Positions 27,440-36,517 of a stretch of DNA of 64,000 bases are shown piece after piece. A program made the translations under genes and the position numbers. Position 1 is the stretch's first letter, and each line of letters starts with the position of its first letter. Source of the stretch: Lachnospiraceae bacterium (GTDB lineage Bacteria; Bacillota; Clostridia; Lachnospirales; Lachnospiraceae). The DNA is taken from assembly GCA_014804445.1 (NCBI GenBank), contig JAAUZU010000040.1:33756-97755 (forward strand), given 5' to 3'. The notes under the pieces are model-generated. The model worked only from the letters and a program-made list of their open reading frames with translations. It was not told the DNA's origin and searched no databases.

Positions 27440-28930
27440 TTATTGTTCCGGTACCTTTTGGACCGCCTCTGATTTGAATTTTTCCACTTCTTTTGCCGCC
27501 TGTGCAAGCGCGATGTTCGTACCTGCGCCTGCGATGCAGCCGCCCGGGCACGCCATGCCCTCTATCAGACATCCGTTTTTCTTCCCTGCCTTTGCAAGCA
27601 GCAGCATTTTCTTACACTCGGTAAGACTTTCCGCATGTTCAATATGCACCGCTGTTCCCGGGTAGTACGCCTTGATGCACGCCTCTATTGCGCTTGCAAC
27701 ACCGCCTGCGACGCCGTAACCGCGCCCTGCCGCCGTTGCATCCCGCATCTCGTCCATCGCCTTAATTTCCTCTAAGAAAATACCCCTTGCCTCGAACATA
27801 CCTGTCAACTCTTCGAAGGTAATGACAAAATCCACGTCTGAGCGCACCGTTCTGCGGGACGCCTCCAGTTTTTTGGATGCGCAGGGACCGATAAACACAA
27901 CGCTCGCATCCGGATGTTCCTGCTTAATCAGCCGTGCCGTCGCCACCATCGGCGTCAGTTCATTGCTGATTTTATCAATATTTTCGGGAAACATGTTTTT
28001 CGCCAGCACCGACCATGAGGGACAGCAGGAAGTCAGTGCAAACGCCTGCCTGCCGCTCGCAACTTCCTTGACATAATGCTCCGCCTCCGCAGCGCAGCCT
28101 AAATCCGCGCCCAACGCTGTTTCATATACATCGGCAAAGCCCAGTTCCTTTAAGGCTGTCTTTATCATATCCGGCGTCACCTTCGGTCCAAACTGTCCTG
28201 CAAAGGCAGGCGCCACCTGCGCGATAATCGTCCTGCCGGACTGCATGGCACGTATCAACTGGAAAATCTGCGATTTATCCGCAATTGCGCCAAAGGGGCA
28301 ACTCACCATACACTGTCCGCAGGAAACGCAGGCTTCATTATCTATGGTCGCCCTTCCCCGCTTGTCATTTTTGATGGCATTCACGCCGCACGCCTTGACG
28401 CAGGGCCGTTCTTTGTGGGAAATGGCATCATAGGGGCAGATATCCTTGCACTTGCCGCATTTGATGCATTTTTCCTGATCAATAAAAGACTTACCTCCCT
28501 GCATGGTCATGGCACCCACCGGACAGACCTCCCTGCAGGGATGCGCCACACAGCCCATGCAGGTATTGGTGACCTCGTAATGGTTTTCGGGACATGCATT
28601 ACATGCCGACGGAATCACCTGCATCAGAGGCGGCTCGTAATATTTTTCATCAATATTGCTCTCCTCTATCCCCTCTGTCAGATGACCGGGCCTGTCCCTG
28701 TTCTCAGGTCTTAAGGACATGCCCATGGCAAGCCTGAGCCTTTCGCGCACAATCGCCCTGTCGCGGTACACACTGTCATAGACCGACTCGTCATAGTCCA
28801 CAATTTTATAGGGAAGCGCCTCCATGTCGTCTTTTAAATTGGTAGAGGTATATGCCAGATTTGCCACCTCTTTGAACACCCTTCTTCTGCGCTGTCTGAC
28901 AGGTGTATCAATTCCTCTCATACTGCTCAT
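27440..28930 (-). CDS. Monomeric [FeFe] hydrogenase (group B-like)
   Basis: About 496 residues. The N-terminal half holds several Cys clusters (CNACPENHYEVTNTCMGC, HPCREVCP, CIKCGKCKDICP, CVSCGQCMVSCP) for [4Fe-4S] centres. The catalytic half has the three H-cluster motifs TSCCPSW, IGPCASKKLEA and EGMACPGGCIAG. The GPCxSKK form rather than MPCxAKK points to group B hydrogenases of fermentative anaerobes. It would evolve or sense H2 with ferredoxin as partner. The start at 28930 follows GGAAGGG; the frame extends upstream to 28966. Confidence 0.93.
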   Translation of the reverse strand: MSSMRGIDTPVRQRRRRVFKEVANLAYTSTNLKDDMEALPYKIVDYDESVYDSVYRDRAIVRERLRLAMGMSLRPENRDRPGHLTEGIEESNIDEKYYEPPLMQVIPSACNACPENHYEVTNTCMGCVAHPCREVCPVGAMTMQGGKSFIDQEKCIKCGKCKDICPYDAISHKERPCVKACGVNAIKNDKRGRATIDNEACVSCGQCMVSCPFGAIADKSQIFQLIRAMQSGRTIIAQVAPAFAGQFGPKVTPDMIKTALKELGFADVYETALGADLGCAAEAEHYVKEVASGRQAFALTSCCPSWSVLAKNMFPENIDKISNELTPMVATARLIKQEHPDASVVFIGPCASKKLEASRRTVRSDVDFVITFEELTGMFEARGIFLEEIKAMDEMRDATAAGRGYGVAGGVASAIEACIKAYYPGTAVHIEHAESLTECKKMLLLAKAGKKNGCLIEGMACPGGCIAGAGTNIALAQAAKEVEKFKSEAVQKVPEQ

Positions 28931-28982
28931 ATATCTTACCCTTCCTGTACCGCCTGCTCCTGCCACGGATACCTATAAACGC

Positions 28983-30989
28983 TTACGAAATAAACAGACT
29001 TCCTATCTGGAATACCAGCGTCGCAAAAAGCCACGCAGTCAAAACCTGAAAAGCCATCAGCCTTGCGGTAAATTTCCACGATCCGCTCTCTTTTTTGATG
29101 GTCGCTACCGCCGCAATGCAGGGAATATAGAGAAGGCAGAACAGCATCAGGCAGTATGCGTTCAGCGGTCCGAACGCCGGATTTACCGCCTGCACATTTG
29201 CCACGATAGCTGCCATGCCTGCGGCGGAGTTTGTGTTGCTGACGCCAAACAGAACCGAAAAGCTGCTCACAACCACTTCCTTGGCGGAAATACCCGAAAT
29301 AAGCGCGACTGCTATCTGCCACATGCCAAGCCCTGCCGGTGCAAGCACGGGCACTAACAGCCTGCCTATCACAGCGCCAAAGCTGTCCGCCGTATCTTCC
29401 ACCATACCGGTCACGCCAAAGTTTAACAGAAACCAGATTGCAATGGATGCAAGGAATATGGTGGTTCCCGCTTTTGTCAGATAATCCTTTAATTTGTTCC
29501 ACACATAGATACCAACCGTTCTCCCATTTGGCCTCTTATACTCCGGAAGCTCTATCAAAAGAGAATTGTTTTCCTGCCCTTTTTGTATGCGGTTCAGCAC
29601 AAGCGCTGTAATAATCGCCACCACCATGCCGATGACGTAAAAGGAAAATGCCACCAGTCCCGCACAGTCCGGGAAAAACATCTCGGAAAAGATTACATAA
29701 ATCGGCAGTCTCGCCGAGCAGGACATAAACGGCGTAATAATCATGGTCTTTTTTCTATCCTGCTCCGTTTCCAGCGCCCTCGTCGCCATAATGGCAGGCA
29801 CTGTACAGCCAAAACCCAGTATCATGGGCAGAAACGCCTTGCCGGACAGACCAACGCGTCCCATAATGGAATCCATCACGTATGCTACACGGGACATATA
29901 GCCGCTGTCCTCCAGAATGGCAAGTGCAAAAAACAAAATGCAGATATTGGGTAAAAAGGTGAGGATACCGCCCACCCCTGTTATAATGCCGTCCACAATC
30001 AAGGATATCAGCCAGTCCGCCGTGCCGATACGCAGAAGAAACGCTCCTGCTCTTTCCGAAAACAGCTCCAGCGCCATCTCAAAAACGCCTTTCAGCGCAT
30101 CGCCTATGGTGAAGGTCAGGAAAAACACCAGCCCCATGATACATAAAAAGATGGGAAGCCCCAGCCATTCGTGGGTAAGCAGCCTGTCCACCTTATCCGT
30201 CGTGGCGGCTTTCCGGCTTTTATGGAACAGAACCTCCTTTACCACGGATTCAATATACGCGTATTTACAGCTTATAATTTCCTTTTCATAGCTTTTGTCC
30301 ACGATATTGCCGACCTGAATCGGATGCTCGCTTTTTACTTCCTCATCATCCTCCAAAAGCTTGATGGCATGCCAGCGCACGGAGGAATGTGTCGGATAAT
30401 GCGCCTGCATCATAACCTCCAGCTTTGCAATCTTATTTTCTATCTCTTCCGGATACTGTAAGGTATATTCGGCGCCTTTTTCCTCCTCATAATGGTGCAG
30501 TACGGCGTGGAGCAGAATGTCAAGCCCCGTCCGCTTTGCCGCCGATACCGGCACGACCGGAATATCGCCCAGCATTTCCGGCAGGCGGTGCAAATCGATT
30601 TCCATGCCCCGCTCCTTTACGATATCCATCATATTTAACGCCAGCACCACCGGCTTGCCAAGTTCCAAAAGCTGCAGCGTCAGATAGAGATTCCGCTCCA
30701 ACGACGAGGCATCCACAATATTGATAATCACGTCGATATCGTCGTCCATGACGCACTGCCTCGTCACCTTTTCTTCTATCGTATAGCAGGTCAGGGAATA
30801 GATGCCGGGTGTATCTAAAAGGGCAATTTCATATCCCTCATAGCTGGTCTGTCCCTCTATTTTTTCCACCGTAACACCGGGCCAGTTTGCCACCTTCAGC
30901 CTTGAACCGGTTAATGCATTAAAAAGCGTCGTTTTACCGCAGTTTGGGTTGCCCACACAGGCAACGCGGATTTTTTTCTTATCGTTCAT
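28983..30989 (-). CDS. feoB: Ferrous iron transport protein B
   Basis: A 668-residue Fe(II) importer. The cytoplasmic G domain has GNPNCGKTTLFN (G1), LDTPGIYSL (G3) and NMMD (G4). Two Gate domains and a membrane core follow (VGLSGKAFLPMILGFGCTVPAIMATRALE). It overlaps feoA by 4 nt, so the two are translationally coupled. Iron supply next to an [FeFe] hydrogenase is functionally sensible, though they may be separate units. Confidence 0.97.
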   Translation of the reverse strand: MNDKKKIRVACVGNPNCGKTTLFNALTGSRLKVANWPGVTVEKIEGQTSYEGYEIALLDTPGIYSLTCYTIEEKVTRQCVMDDDIDVIINIVDASSLERNLYLTLQLLELGKPVVLALNMMDIVKERGMEIDLHRLPEMLGDIPVVPVSAAKRTGLDILLHAVLHHYEEEKGAEYTLQYPEEIENKIAKLEVMMQAHYPTHSSVRWHAIKLLEDDEEVKSEHPIQVGNIVDKSYEKEIISCKYAYIESVVKEVLFHKSRKAATTDKVDRLLTHEWLGLPIFLCIMGLVFFLTFTIGDALKGVFEMALELFSERAGAFLLRIGTADWLISLIVDGIITGVGGILTFLPNICILFFALAILEDSGYMSRVAYVMDSIMGRVGLSGKAFLPMILGFGCTVPAIMATRALETEQDRKKTMIITPFMSCSARLPIYVIFSEMFFPDCAGLVAFSFYVIGMVVAIITALVLNRIQKGQENNSLLIELPEYKRPNGRTVGIYVWNKLKDYLTKAGTTIFLASIAIWFLLNFGVTGMVEDTADSFGAVIGRLLVPVLAPAGLGMWQIAVALISGISAKEVVVSSFSVLFGVSNTNSAAGMAAIVANVQAVNPAFGPLNAYCLMLFCLLYIPCIAAVATIKKESGSWKFTARLMAFQVLTAWLFATLVFQIGSLFIS

Positions 30990-31213
30990 CCCTGCTCCTT
31001 TCGAATCTCAATGTTGGAGGAGAGATGCTTCCCAAGCGCCAGTCTGGTTCCCCTGACCTGTATAATCAGTGCGCCCCTTTTCTTCTTGTTTAAAACCCGT
31101 ACCTTTGTGCCGTCGTTTAACCCCAGCGCCTGCAAGCGCCTCGTTACGGCTTCCTCTACAAACAGTCCTGCTATCGTGTATTCCTGATTCTTCTGTGCTT
31201 CATACAGTGTCAT
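30986..31213 (-). CDS. feoA: Ferrous iron transport protein A
   Basis: A 75-residue SH3-like cytoplasmic partner of FeoB (YTIAGLFVEEAVTRRLQALGLNDGTKVRVLNKKKRGALIIQVRGTRLALGKHLSSNIEI). I start at the ATG 31213, which gives the normal family length; a frame to 31312 adds a basic, non-homologous stretch. Confidence 0.92.
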   Translation of the reverse strand: MTLYEAQKNQEYTIAGLFVEEAVTRRLQALGLNDGTKVRVLNKKKRGALIIQVRGTRLALGKHLSSNIEIRKEQG

Positions 31214-31324
31214 ATTTACTTCACCGCTTCCGTCTTTCTCTCTTTTGTCTGTCTTAAAAATTATATGCCGACGGTCACGGCTTGTCAACTTGATTGATGA
31301 TGGAAATTGCATGCTTCTTTTTTA

Positions 31325-31353
31325 GTCACGCACTTTTTCCCCAATCATATAAT
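31325..31353 (+). promoter_or_regulatory. Candidate sigma-E (mother-cell) promoter of cotJ operon
   Basis: CATATAAT (31346-31353) matches the sigma-E -10 (CATACAnT) well; GTCACGC 14 bp upstream is a partial -35. The start of cotJA is 38 nt further on. The assignment is tentative, but cotJ is sigma-E controlled in Bacillus subtilis. Confidence 0.45.
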
Positions 31354-31391
31354 ACTATAAAAAGAAAACCAGAATTATGAAAGGTTTTATC

Positions 31392-31562
31392 ATGCAGGAC
31401 TACAATTTTGACGAGCGTTTTGAACATTATCCGATCGCAATGGCATACGTTCCGTGGCAGCATCTCTCACAGATTTATGAAAATCTGGAAGAAGCCTTCG
31501 AAATCGGAACCATATTCCCTGAACTGGATAAACCCTTTACGGGAAGGAGGGTGATATCATGA
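31392..31562 (+). CDS. cotJA: Spore coat protein CotJA
   Basis: A 56-residue coat-associated protein (MQDYNFDERFEHYPIAMAYVPWQHLSQIYENLEEAF), the first gene of cotJABC. I start at the second ATG (31392) because AAAGG lies seven nt before it, within the first few codons of the slightly longer frame from 31377. It overlaps cotJB by 4 nt. Confidence 0.88.
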   Translation: MQDYNFDERFEHYPIAMAYVPWQHLSQIYENLEEAFEIGTIFPELDKPFTGRRVIS

Positions 31563-31840
31563 ACAATTCTTCATCAGAACAGAGCCGTATGCTGAAGGAC
31601 ATCAGCATCATCGACTTCACCCTTGTAGAATTAAACGAATATTTGGATACACATCCACACGACAGGCAGGCAATGGAGTACTTTAACCATTATGCCCGCA
31701 TCAAAAATCAGATGGCGAGGGATTTTTCGGCGCGCTACTTTCCACTGACCGCCGACATGTCCACCGACACCAGAGAATGGAACTGGGTACTTTCCCCCAT
31801 GCCCTGGGAAAGCAGCTTTGGGGAAGGAGGATGTAAATAA
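31559..31840 (+). CDS. cotJB: Spore coat protein CotJB
   Basis: A 93-residue protein of the CotJB family: LKDISIIDFTLVELNEYLDTHPHDRQAMEYF and YFPLTADMS are typical. GGGAGGGTGATATC stands before the ATG. Its stop overlaps the cotJC start by one base, confirming the operon. Confidence 0.92.
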   Translation: MNNSSSEQSRMLKDISIIDFTLVELNEYLDTHPHDRQAMEYFNHYARIKNQMARDFSARYFPLTADMSTDTREWNWVLSPMPWESSFGEGGCK

Positions 31841-32262
31841 TGTGGAATTATGAAAAACGACTGCAGTTTCCCGTAAACATCAAGGAGCCCAACGCTAAAC
31901 TGGCACAGGTCATTATGTCCCAGTACGGCGGACCGGACGGCGAAATGGGCGCAAGTATGCGCTATCTTTCACAGCGCTATGCAACGCCTTACAGGGAAGT
32001 TTCCGGACTGCTGACAGATATCGGCACAGAGGAACTGGCGCATTTGGAAATGGTGGCGGCTATCGTGCACCAGCTTACCCGCAACCTTTCCATGGAAGAA
32101 ATTGAAAAATGCGGCTTTGCCCCTTACTACACAGACCACACCATCGGCATCTGGCCGCAGGCGGCAGGCGGCGTGCCTTTTAACGCCTGCGAGTTCCAGA
32201 GCAAGGGCGACGTGATTACCGATCTTTTCGAAGATATGGCTGCTGATGGTACACCTTTATAA
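31840..32262 (+). pseudogene. cotJC: CotJC manganese-catalase-like coat protein, 5' part (interrupted by the element)
   Basis: The first 137 codons are clean CotJC (MWNYEKRLQFPVNIKEPN, YGGPDGEMGASMRYLSQRY, DIGTEELAHLEMVAAIVHQL with ferritin-like metal ligands, GVPFNACEFQSKGDVITDLFEDMAADG). After G137 the frame enters foreign DNA, reads T-P-L and stops at 32262, giving 140 residues against about 189 in Bacillus. The missing C-terminal 51 codons lie at 62871-63026. Joined at the shared GGTA core the frame is continuous and encodes 188 residues. As it stands the protein lacks its last helix and C-terminal His-containing REIVHFQRFGE region, so it should be inactive until the element excises. Confidence 0.93.
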
Positions 32263-32269
32263 ACACAAA
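32248..32269. repeat. attL: core plus left inverted arm
   Basis: The core GGTA (32248-32251) is codon 137 of cotJC plus one base. The element arm ACCTTTATAAACACAAA follows at 32253-32269. It is the reverse complement, with one mismatch, of the arm at attR. Confidence 0.85.
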
Positions 32270-32283
32270 CAGTTTCTTCTTAT

Positions 32284-33864
32284 TTAAAAGCGCCAATGTA
32301 TCACAACCGGAACTTTGCCATTGCGGTAATGCCCGTCCCGCTTCCCTGCCTCTATGTAATCTATCAGCGTATTTACAATCTCATAGTTCAGCTCCGTTAT
32401 TTCCGAAAACTGCTTTATGATATCCCTTTTGGTACGTTCTTCCGTCCCCTGAAGCTCTAATTTCTTTATTTCCTGCTGCAGCTCCTCTATGTGCCTTTCA
32501 TACCGCCTGAAATCCGCCTGAAAGCCCTCAGAAAGCCTTTTAAACTCCTCAGGGGTAATAATTCCCTGTACCCTGTCCTGATAAAGCGTTTTAAGCGCCT
32601 TATCAGCGTCTGCTGCCCTGCTCCCCATTGCCTGCAGCGATTTCTTCAGTTCTCCTATTTTCTTCTGCCTTTCATTGCGCACCATGAGAAGCTGCTCTGC
32701 AGCATCCACATCAAGATACTGCTGCATCAGCCTGTGTAGCTCTTCAAGCACTGTCGCCTCCAGCTCCTCCTGACCGATAAAGCCGCCCTTACAATAATCC
32801 TTGCAGACATGGCGGCTGCTGCATTTAAAGTACCGCCGTCCATTTGTTTTACAGGAAACCATTGAATACCCACAGTACATGCATTTTATCTTCCTTGCGA
32901 ATATGCCAGCCTGCCCATTCCAGCCTGCCTTTGTACGCTCCTGCAGCATATCCTGCACCTGCTCCCACAGTTCCCGCTCAATGATGGGCGCGTGGGTATG
33001 TTCCACCCGAATCCACTCCTCCTTCGGGCGCGGCTTGTTTTGATGGGTTTTGTAGGATATACTGCCATATCTGCCCTGTACCATGTTGCCAATGTATACC
33101 TCATTTTTCAATATATCACCAATAACATAGTATTGCCACAACTTTCCCCGCTGCCCGTCTGGTAGCTGCTTCCGTATTCCCTTTTTCATTTTGTAAGCAG
33201 TCGGATTAGGTATACCTTCAGCGTTTAACAGCCTTGCTATACCGGTTTTTCCCATTCCGGAAGCATACAGCATAAAAATGCGGCGTACCACCTCCGCTGC
33301 CTCCTCATCAGGAAGCAGATGCCCTTTATGCTCAGGGTCTTTTTTGTAGCCATAAGCGGCAAAGGCGCCTATATGATACCCCTTTTTACGCCTGTCTGTC
33401 AAAACCTCCTTGATATTCTCGGATAAATCCTCCAGATACCACTCATTGACAAGACCGTTAATCTGCCTTGCCTTTTTGTTACCCTTATTTTCCGTATCTG
33501 CATTGTCCACCAGCCCGATGAAACGGATACCCCATGCCGGAAACAGTTCGTGTAAGTATTTTTCCACCAGTTCCAGTTCTCTGGTAAACCGGGACTGCGA
33601 TTTGCAGAGCACAATGTCAAACTTTCCCGCCTCTGCATCCCGCAAAAGCTCATTAAAAGCAGGACGGGAACGGTCTGCGCCGGTGTAATCATCATCCGTA
33701 TACACCTTGTATATTTTCCAGTTGTTTGATTCTGCATAAGATACCAGCATACTTTTTTGATTCTGTATGCTCCGGCTCTCATCAATTTCATGCTCCTTGT
33801 TCCTGTCCTCCTGTGACAGCCTGCAGTATACGGCTGCCAGGACCTCTCCATTATGACGCCGCAA
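32284..33864 (-). CDS. Large serine recombinase (TndX/TnpX-like integrase-excisionase)
   Basis: A 526-residue site-specific recombinase. The resolvase-type domain (residues 1-165) has the nucleophile Ser17 in VYCRLSQEDR and the SRFTREL motif. The recombinase domain follows (GAFAAYGYKKD, LPDEEAAEVVRRIFMLYASGMGKTGIARLLNAEGI), then a zinc ribbon (CMYCGYSM...CSSRHVCKDYC) and a coiled coil (about 400-470). Length and layout match transposon TndX-type enzymes. Its 3' end lies 33 nt from the attL core, so it almost certainly integrated the element and should excise it. It overlaps the small upstream gene by 14 nt. No clear sporulation-type promoter was found upstream. Confidence 0.95.
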   Translation of the reverse strand: MRRHNGEVLAAVYCRLSQEDRNKEHEIDESRSIQNQKSMLVSYAESNNWKIYKVYTDDDYTGADRSRPAFNELLRDAEAGKFDIVLCKSQSRFTRELELVEKYLHELFPAWGIRFIGLVDNADTENKGNKKARQINGLVNEWYLEDLSENIKEVLTDRRKKGYHIGAFAAYGYKKDPEHKGHLLPDEEAAEVVRRIFMLYASGMGKTGIARLLNAEGIPNPTAYKMKKGIRKQLPDGQRGKLWQYYVIGDILKNEVYIGNMVQGRYGSISYKTHQNKPRPKEEWIRVEHTHAPIIERELWEQVQDMLQERTKAGWNGQAGIFARKIKCMYCGYSMVSCKTNGRRYFKCSSRHVCKDYCKGGFIGQEELEATVLEELHRLMQQYLDVDAAEQLLMVRNERQKKIGELKKSLQAMGSRAADADKALKTLYQDRVQGIITPEEFKRLSEGFQADFRRYERHIEELQQEIKKLELQGTEERTKRDIIKQFSEITELNYEIVNTLIDYIEAGKRDGHYRNGKVPVVIHWRF

Positions 33865-34021
33865 CCTTATCCTCCCGCCGCACTGCAGCTCCTACCGGCC
33901 ACGCCTCCTCTTTCTTCATGCCTGCAGGCTGCAGTTCTCTTTCTGCAAGACTTACAAAAAGCCGTGTAAAAGCTTCCCTGCGCTTGGTTTCTTCTTCGTT
34001 CCTGAATATGCTCTGGCACAT
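33851..34021 (-). CDS. Small protein coupled to the recombinase
   Basis: A 56-residue charged protein (MCQSIFRNEEETKRREAFTRL then FVSLAERELQPAGMKKEEAW) preceded by AAGGGTGG. Its end overlaps the recombinase start by 14 nt in another frame, so the two are translated together. Its size and position would fit a recombination accessory (directionality) factor, but I see no homology to support this. Confidence 0.6.
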   Translation of the reverse strand: MCQSIFRNEEETKRREAFTRLFVSLAERELQPAGMKKEEAWPVGAAVRREDKVAAS

Positions 34022-34034
34022 AAAACCACCCTTC

Positions 34035-34054
34035 TTTGCGGGACGTCCCGCAAA
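34035..34054. promoter_or_regulatory. Perfect 20-bp palindrome beside parB, candidate parS or operator
   Basis: TTTGCGGGACGTCCCGCAAA is its own reverse complement. It lies between the parB stop (34068) and the small gene preceding the recombinase, so it may be a ParB-binding site or a control site for the recombinase unit. Confidence 0.5.
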
Positions 34055-34067
34055 ACAAATGCTGTTT

Positions 34068-34976
34068 TTACAATGTATTCCCTTCCTTTTCCTGCCATTC
34101 TTGCAACAGCCTGTATATAATTTTCTCAATCTGCTCTCCTGTGTAGCTTTCCGGGAAATACTTCCTGATATCCTTTTCCTTCAGGGATACTTTTGCATCA
34201 TTTGTCTTACGTTCTAACAAAAGCTGCATAACCTCCTGTGATAACGTCTTATTTTTGCTGTATTCCTTGAGCCGCTGCGCCTGTTCCCCGGACGGGATGC
34301 ATTTTAAGGCTTCCATAACCGCCAAAAGCTGCTCCTGCTCCTTTGCTTTTAAATATGACAGTTCCGAAGCGGTGTTCTTTGGCAGCCTGCCGGCATCTAC
34401 CATCTGCAGCAGCTCCGGCGTTAGATAAGTAAGGCGTATGTATCTCTGTATTGTATTTCTGCTCTCTCCGGATTGCTTCGCCAGAATTTCATCATTGCGG
34501 GCGCCGGTACCTGCACCCATTTGTTTTAATGCGTCATATTTCATCCGGTAGGCTTTTGCCCGCTCGGAGGGCAGAAGGTCCTCACGCTGGATGTTAGAAT
34601 CTACCATGATAACCGTGGCTTCCTCGTCAGACAAATCTTTTACGATAACCGGCATCTCCGTAAGGCCGGCAAGCCCCGCAGCATGGTGCCTGCGATGCCC
34701 TGCAATGATTTCATAGCCGCCTGCTCCGTCCGGTCTTACAATCCCCGGCATTAAAATACCATGCTCCCGTATGCTGTCTACGGTTTCTGCCATCTTTTCA
34801 TCATCCAGCACACGGAACGGATGACCGTCAAATTCATGCAATAATTCCAAAGGCAGACTGACTACTTTATTTTCACTCGCGCTGCTGATGGGCGCCGTAC
34901 TGCTGACTGCAGATGTCACCCCCAACAGGTCATCAAGGGAAGTCATCTTGATTTTTTCCGCAATGTTACCCTTCAT
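34068..34976 (-). CDS. parB: ParB-family partition protein
   Basis: A 302-residue ParB/Spo0J-type protein. The nuclease-like N-terminal box reads EIIAGHRRHHAAGLAGLTEMPVI, followed by VDSNIQREDLLPSERAKAYRMK and the HTH region ILAKQSGESRNTIQRYIRL. It overlaps parA by 11 nt. With ParA it should position or partition the excised circular form, or stabilise the integrated element. Confidence 0.93.
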   Translation of the reverse strand: MKGNIAEKIKMTSLDDLLGVTSAVSSTAPISSASENKVVSLPLELLHEFDGHPFRVLDDEKMAETVDSIREHGILMPGIVRPDGAGGYEIIAGHRRHHAAGLAGLTEMPVIVKDLSDEEATVIMVDSNIQREDLLPSERAKAYRMKYDALKQMGAGTGARNDEILAKQSGESRNTIQRYIRLTYLTPELLQMVDAGRLPKNTASELSYLKAKEQEQLLAVMEALKCIPSGEQAQRLKEYSKNKTLSQEVMQLLLERKTNDAKVSLKEKDIRKYFPESYTGEQIEKIIYRLLQEWQEKEGNTL

Positions 34977-35745
34977 CAGCCAGCACCTCCCTAATCAGGC
35001 TTTCATATACCTGCGCCGCTCTTCCTTTTGCTTCATGCAAAAATATGCTTTTGCCCGCTGCAGCCGTTTCCGCCATGCGCACCGACTGCGGTATACTTTC
35101 AAATATCTTTAAAGGACCGCCATAAGCTTCTGTAAGCCGTGCAACAACATCCCTTGCATAATTTGTCCTGCTCACCATGTTAGGCACTATGCCCTCTATC
35201 CCCAAATCCGGATTCATGCTCTTACGCACCTTTCCAATAGTGCGCAGAAGCTGCTGTAAGCCCCGTATAGAAGGTTTCTCTGCTTTAATGGGTATCATCA
35301 CGCTGCCAGCCGCCGCAAGGACATTTACGGTCAATAATCCCAATGACGGCATACAATCGATTACAATATAATCATAATCTGCTTTTACCTGCTCCAGATA
35401 GCCCTTAAGGACAAGTTCACGGCACATTACATTCACCAGCGAAACCTCCAAACCCGAAAGCTCAATGTTTGCCGGCAGCACGTCCACGCCTTCCGGATGC
35501 TTCAAAATGCCATACGCCTTATCCATTTCCACATCATTTATCCGGTTCATCAATATCTGCGCTATGGTATCTTCCATCGTGTCCGGCTCCGGAAAGCCCA
35601 GACAGTCCGTCAGGCTCCCCTGCGGGTCAAAATCTATCAGAAGCACTCTTTTTCCTGCCCTTGCCAGCCCAATGCCCAGATTAATCGTTACCGTCGTCTT
35701 TCCGACGCCGCCTTTTTGATTTACACATGCAATAATCTTTCCCAT
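34966..35745 (-). CDS. parA: ParA-family partition ATPase
   Basis: A 259-residue Walker-type ATPase. Deviant Walker A CVNQKGGVGKTTVTINLG and Walker B DYIVIDCMPSLGLLTVN are clear. It resembles Soj/ParA of clostridial mobile elements. It overlaps the YdjM-like gene upstream by 25 nt and parB downstream by 11 nt. Confidence 0.95.
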   Translation of the reverse strand: MGKIIACVNQKGGVGKTTVTINLGIGLARAGKRVLLIDFDPQGSLTDCLGFPEPDTMEDTIAQILMNRINDVEMDKAYGILKHPEGVDVLPANIELSGLEVSLVNVMCRELVLKGYLEQVKADYDYIVIDCMPSLGLLTVNVLAAAGSVMIPIKAEKPSIRGLQQLLRTIGKVRKSMNPDLGIEGIVPNMVSRTNYARDVVARLTEAYGGPLKIFESIPQSVRMAETAAAGKSIFLHEAKGRAAQVYESLIREVLADEG

Positions 35746-36305
35746 GGTATTACCTCCAGTCCAAAATAAACAAATATTGCCACTAAAAGCAGCCTAAACA
35801 ACCATTCTACCAATCCGCCGGTCTTAATTTTCGCCAGCACAACCCTTTTTGTCGTAAAAGGCATGAACAGCGGCGCACCGCCTGCCAGCATGTCAAAGAA
35901 CAGATGGCTTAGCATACCGCCTAAAAGCCCTACTGCCACATACAAACCTATCCGTGAAAAACCTGCCGCCATACATGCCGCAGATACGGGCAGCGGCAGC
36001 AATACCGCCGCAAGCAAGGAATGAGTAAGCCCCCTGTGTCCAATCAGGCTCCTTATGTAATTTTTCTGCTTTCGCGGAAACAGACAACTGATTCCCCTGA
36101 TGACAGCTTGTCCGGCTGTCACCAAAAGACTAACAAGCGGAATTTTATAACTAATGGTGCTATTACGGTTATCAATATCCGGAAGCAGGCTGCCCAAAAC
36201 CGCTCCGGCAAGCAACATGCCGGTTTCACCTGCATCCGCTTTCAACACTACCGCTAACGCTGTTCCGGCTGCTATACCGCCCAGCCTGTGTGTTGCTGCC
36301 ATCAT
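35721..36305 (-). CDS. YdjM-like membrane-bound metal-dependent hydrolase (DUF457)
   Basis: About 194 residues with four to five hydrophobic segments and the family motifs THRLGGIAAG, LLPDIDNRNS, GHRGLTHSLL and GGMLSHLFFDMLAGGAPLFMPF, whose His/Asp residues form a putative metal site. Such genes are frequent in conjugative elements; substrate unknown. GGGAGG sets the start at the ATG 36305 rather than the GTG at 36314. Confidence 0.88.
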   Translation of the reverse strand: MMAATHRLGGIAAGTALAVVLKADAGETGMLLAGAVLGSLLPDIDNRNSTISYKIPLVSLLVTAGQAVIRGISCLFPRKQKNYIRSLIGHRGLTHSLLAAVLLPLPVSAACMAAGFSRIGLYVAVGLLGGMLSHLFFDMLAGGAPLFMPFTTKRVVLAKIKTGGLVEWLFRLLLVAIFVYFGLEVIPWERLLHV

Positions 36306-36505
36306 CTTCTGCACCCTCCCTTCAAAGGCATTTCTGAAGCATTAAAGCAATGATATGAGCAATAATAAGTGGTTTTACCCTTTTGCTTGCGCTTGAATAC
36401 CCACTGTATCTTACCCCCGCCTTTGGTCTGAAAGGGTATCCGGAACCGGTTCCTGCATACCGGACATATGTAACTTTTGCTCACGCCGCCGTATCTGTCC
36501 TCCAT
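36302..36505 (-). CDS. Small zinc-ribbon protein
   Basis: A 67-residue basic protein with CPVCRNRF and a later CSYHC pair. Start ATG 36505 follows GGAGG by five nt. It overlaps the next gene by 4 nt. Function unknown; a nucleic-acid-binding role is possible. Confidence 0.7.
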   Translation of the reverse strand: MEDRYGGVSKSYICPVCRNRFRIPFQTKGGGKIQWVFKRKQKGKTTYYCSYHCFNASEMPLKGGCRR

Positions 36506-36517
36506 AGTTACCTCCAT

